DNA of 64,000 nucleotides from an uncultured Actinomycetes bacterium (GTDB lineage: Bacteria; Actinomycetota; Thermoleophilia; Solirubrobacterales; 70-9): contig CAMLQY010000004.1 in NCBI GenBank assembly GCA_946482365.1, forward strand, positions 53,605 through 117,604. Direction: 5' to 3'. The position numbers and the translations under genes are program-made. Numbering within the stretch: the stretch's first letter is position 1; every line of letters starts with the position of its first letter. Under the pieces are notes generated by a model that made no database searches, was not told the DNA's origin, and saw nothing but the letters and a program-made list of their open reading frames with translations. Positions 62,212 through 64,000 of this stretch are shown in pieces.

Positions 62212-62931
62212 TCAGTGACCGGGGCCCTCCTCGCAGCTGCGTGAGTACCCGATCCCAGGGCCGCCGTCGCAATAGTCGGAGCCGCTGCCTCCGTAGAGCT
62301 GGTCGCTGGCCCGGCCGCCGTAGAGGCGATCGGCACCGCCGTCGCCGTGGCAGCCGTCGTGCCCCGCGCCCATGATGCAGACGTCGCGTCCCGGCCCGCC
62401 CCAGCAGCCGTCGCTGCCGTCGCGCACCCGGCAGTAGTCGTCACCGGCGTCGCCGACGCAGTCGGTGTTGATGGGCGCGGAGATGCAGACGTCGTCACCG
62501 GCGCCGCCGATGCAGCGGTTCCTCCGCGTCCCCTGCGGGTAGCAGGTGTCGGGCTCGGCATTGCCGATCAGCTTGTCGGAGCCGGCGCCGAGATAGGCGG
62601 TGAGCGGGACTGGGAGGGGGTCGAGGACCTCGACCTTGTCGCCGTTCGGGCCCATCTCGACCACGACCGCCGACGCTCCCTCCAGCGGACAGGCGGCGGC
62701 GCTGCGGCCACGGGTGAAGCGGCAGCCGACCGAGCGGGACCGGGCCATGTGCCCTTCGACGAGAAGCTGTGAGCCGCTCACCGTCAGCCGCAGGTGGGAC
62801 CCGGAGGCGGCGCCGTGGATCGCGATCGGCCCGCGAGTCGACGCATCGCTGCCGACGCCGAAGAGGCAGACGGCGAGGACGCCGGCGATGGGCAGGGCTC
62901 TGCGCAAGCGGCCCCTAGGGTACTGGGCCAT
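62212..62931 (-). CDS. Secreted RTX-like calcium-binding protein
   Basis: 239 residues. A signal peptide (about 1-30) is followed by a small beta domain, then from about 115 a run of nonapeptide-like repeats: GAGSDKLIGN, GAGDDVCIS, GDAGDDYCRV, GGPGRDVCIMGAGHDGC, GGADRLYGG, GGSGSDYCDGG. These resemble RTX calcium-binding repeats but carry many cysteines, which is less usual and suggests disulfide or metal stabilisation. It is presumably cell-surface or secreted. Function is unknown. Confidence 0.8.
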   Translation of the reverse strand: MAQYPRGRLRRALPIAGVLAVCLFGVGSDASTRGPIAIHGAASGSHLRLTVSGSQLLVEGHMARSRSVGCRFTRGRSAAACPLEGASAVVVEMGPNGDKVEVLDPLPVPLTAYLGAGSDKLIGNAEPDTCYPQGTRRNRCIGGAGDDVCISAPINTDCVGDAGDDYCRVRDGSDGCWGGPGRDVCIMGAGHDGCHGDGGADRLYGGRASDQLYGGSGSDYCDGGPGIGYSRSCEEGPGH

Positions 62932-62986
62932 TCGTCGACTTTGACGCCTGGGCGAAGGGCACGACCGGGCGAAGCGGTCAGAGCTC

Positions 62987-63014
62987 TTGACATTTAAAAA
63001 CTGGCGTGTAGCGT
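62987..63014 (+). promoter_or_regulatory. Orphan sigma-70-like promoter
   Basis: TTGACA (62987-62992), a 16-base spacer and TAGCGT (63009-63014) match an actinobacterial housekeeping promoter. It points to the right, where no plus-strand gene follows; a hairpin begins at 63063. It may drive a small RNA. Confidence 0.5.
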
Positions 63015-63062
63015 GAGGGAAAGCTTGTCACAGAGCTCTCTGTGGCCGGGAGCTCGATCAAG

Positions 63063-63111
63063 GCACATGGGTCCGGCTTTTTCGTGGCCGAGACCGGCCG
63101 GGCCCATGTGC
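63063..63111. terminator. 15-bp inverted repeat (one wobble)
   Basis: Arms 63063-63077 and 63097-63111 pair with one G-T. It lies just beyond the stop (63113) of the minus-strand small regulator gene, and at the end of the possible plus-strand small RNA, so it may work in both directions. Confidence 0.6.
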
Positions 63112-63112
63112 A

Positions 63113-63367
63113 TCACCTCTCCATCAGCTCGTCGAAGCGCAGGGCGGCGCGGGTTGCCACGACGAAATGCTCCCTGCGGTGCAGCAGCCCGGTGCCGGCT
63201 AGGTCCGCCACGGCGCGCTCGACCGCATCCCGATCGCCGCCCAGCTCGCGCAGGAGCTCCTCGAAGCTGAGGGCGGAGGGGTGAAGGGCCAGCACCAGCT
63301 GGAGGACGGCCGACTCCGTCGCCGCGTCGTCTCCCGCGGTGCTGCGGATGTTCTCCCTCTCGTCCAC
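63113..63367 (-). CDS. Small winged-helix-like protein
   Basis: 84 residues. The pattern SAVLQLVLALHPSALSFEELLREL, then RDAVERAVADLAGTGLLHRREHFVVAT (both in parts) is that of a winged-helix DNA-binding domain with recognition helix and wing. There is no ligand domain. It is close to, and on the same strand as, the ArsR-like gene, separated by 39 bases. A regulatory role is inferred. Confidence 0.65.
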   Translation of the reverse strand: MDERENIRSTAGDDAATESAVLQLVLALHPSALSFEELLRELGGDRDAVERAVADLAGTGLLHRREHFVVATRAALRFDELMER

Positions 63368-63406
63368 GGCGTGTACTTAAGCTGCCGGCGGCGAAGACTC
63401 TCCCCC

Positions 63407-63721
63407 TCAGGCCCCGCCGTCTCCGGCGGAGCCCCCGTGCGCCTCGAGCGCCAGCTTCACCCAGGGCGCCTCGAGGGTGGAGCGGTAGAAGTGCTGGGTC
63501 GAGCCCCGGATCTGCTTGGTTCGCACCAGCTCCAGCGCACCGCAGACGGAGAGGACCCTGACGTGGTAGCTGAGCCTGGAGAGGGGCTGCTCCAGGCTCG
63601 AGGCGAGCTCTCGCGGGCTGATCTCGCCGTCGCTGGCGAGCGCCTTGCGCAGGATCCGCCGGCGCAGTGGGTGGGCGAGGGCGATGAACAGGTCATTTGC
63701 GTCGGAGCGTGTTGTCGTCAT
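63407..63721 (-). CDS. ArsR-like winged-helix regulator
   Basis: 104 residues from ATG 63721. The HTH pattern is ALAHPLRRRILRKALASDGEISPRELASSLEQPLSRLSYHVRVL (in parts, about 13-57), typical of ArsR/HTH_20 regulators, followed by a wing. No cysteine metal site is seen. A longer in-frame extension to 63937 lacks conservation. A CAGACA-17-TATTAT promoter lies so close upstream that the transcript is probably leaderless. It is co-transcribed with the small winged-helix gene. Confidence 0.8.
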   Translation of the reverse strand: MTTTRSDANDLFIALAHPLRRRILRKALASDGEISPRELASSLEQPLSRLSYHVRVLSVCGALELVRTKQIRGSTQHFYRSTLEAPWVKLALEAHGGSAGDGGA

Positions 63722-63730
63722 ATGCGCTCG

Positions 63731-63759
63731 ATAATACGACAAACGAAATCTATTGTCTG
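63731..63759 (-). promoter_or_regulatory. Promoter of ArsR-like gene, probable leaderless start
   Basis: On the minus strand CAGACA, a 17-base spacer and TATTAT (63736-63731) precede the ATG at 63721 by only nine bases. Transcription would begin at or within a few bases of the start codon. Confidence 0.5.
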
Positions 63760-64000
63760 CCATCCGTTTGTCTGCCTTGTCGTCTGGGTGGGGGTGGAAG
63801 GAGTCTGGCCGTCCTCCTGCCGATTGAGCACCGCGCGCAAGCGCGGTGCAACCGGGAGCGCGGCCTGCGGCAGCGCAGTCGCCGGAGAAATGATGGGCGT
63901 GGCGACTTATACGGGGAATTGTCGGGTAAGTCGCCACCCCCCACCCGGGGTTGGCATTGCGCGGCGTCGCGACAATAGCCAGGGGGGCGGCCCAGCTCCG
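63760..64000. other. Right-edge non-coding stretch
   Basis: No supported gene or RNA was found in the last 240 bases. GCAAGCGCGGTGC with GCACCGCGCGC (about 63829-63850) forms a short inverted repeat. Confidence 0.35.

Overview
The window is high-GC chromosomal DNA from an actinobacterium. The soil Thermoleophilia/Solirubrobacterales type fits best: repeated small ferritin-like proteins, secreted proteins with VSC..C.AVG repeats, many GTG starts and ATGA-coupled operons. The placement is inferred from protein style; no rRNA or other marker gene is present.

Layout. 0.2-8.5 kb: a sulfotransferase, a YbdK-type ligase, and many helical-bundle (ferritin-like) and stress genes, including an SDR fused to two DUF892-like domains. 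8.5-15.3 kb: a glycosyltransferase, a CDGSH protein, a zinc alcohol dehydrogenase, CsbD, a HAD phosphatase, topoisomerase IB, an acylphosphatase-LigD phosphoesterase fusion, and a P450. 15.3-25.7 kb: redox and housekeeping genes (cNMP-binding/TrxR-like flavoprotein divergent from a 1-Cys peroxiredoxin, glutamate decarboxylase, BVMO-like enzyme, trypsin-like protease, DUF2855). 25.9-35.7 kb: a 2,117-residue Rhs/YD-repeat secreted protein with a variable C-terminal tip, then a lower-GC island of small orphan genes, including two diverged copies of a bicistronic cassette. This looks like a polymorphic toxin/immunity locus. 35.7-41.4 kb: a fatty-acid beta-oxidation operon with a divergent TetR. 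41.5-43.9 kb: formate dehydrogenase and a class III type alcohol dehydrogenase, consistent with formaldehyde and formate oxidation. 44-50 kb: a secreted lipase, an MMPL transporter, a PEP-mutase/isocitrate-lyase family enzyme, a structured RNA leader candidate, a hydrolase and an AT-richer secreted protein.

The most remarkable segment is 51.6-60.0 kb. A promoter is followed by a complete class I tRNA with anticodon UAA. Only 27 bases later begins an operon whose genes overlap by ATGA/GTGA: an arginyl-tRNA synthetase paralogue in which residues expected to contact the arginine guanidinium are changed; a fused PabA-PabB aminodeoxychorismate synthase; a GNAT acetyltransferase; an HDAC-like deacetylase; an AroQ chorismate-mutase-P450 fusion; and an MbtG-like amine N-hydroxylase. 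A dedicated tRNA and synthetase therefore sit with enzymes of the aminodeoxychorismate/p-aminophenylalanine type. This suggests either aminoacyl-tRNA-dependent natural product synthesis (compare valanimycin) or a private tRNA charged with a non-standard amino acid. The assignments are read from sequence; the pathway is inference.

60-64 kb: a PQQ-type beta-propeller lipoprotein, a beta-carbonic anhydrase, an RTX-like secreted protein and two small winged-helix regulators. Long, nearly perfect inverted repeats of 15-29 bp, each of different sequence, mark many gene ends and probably act as terminators.
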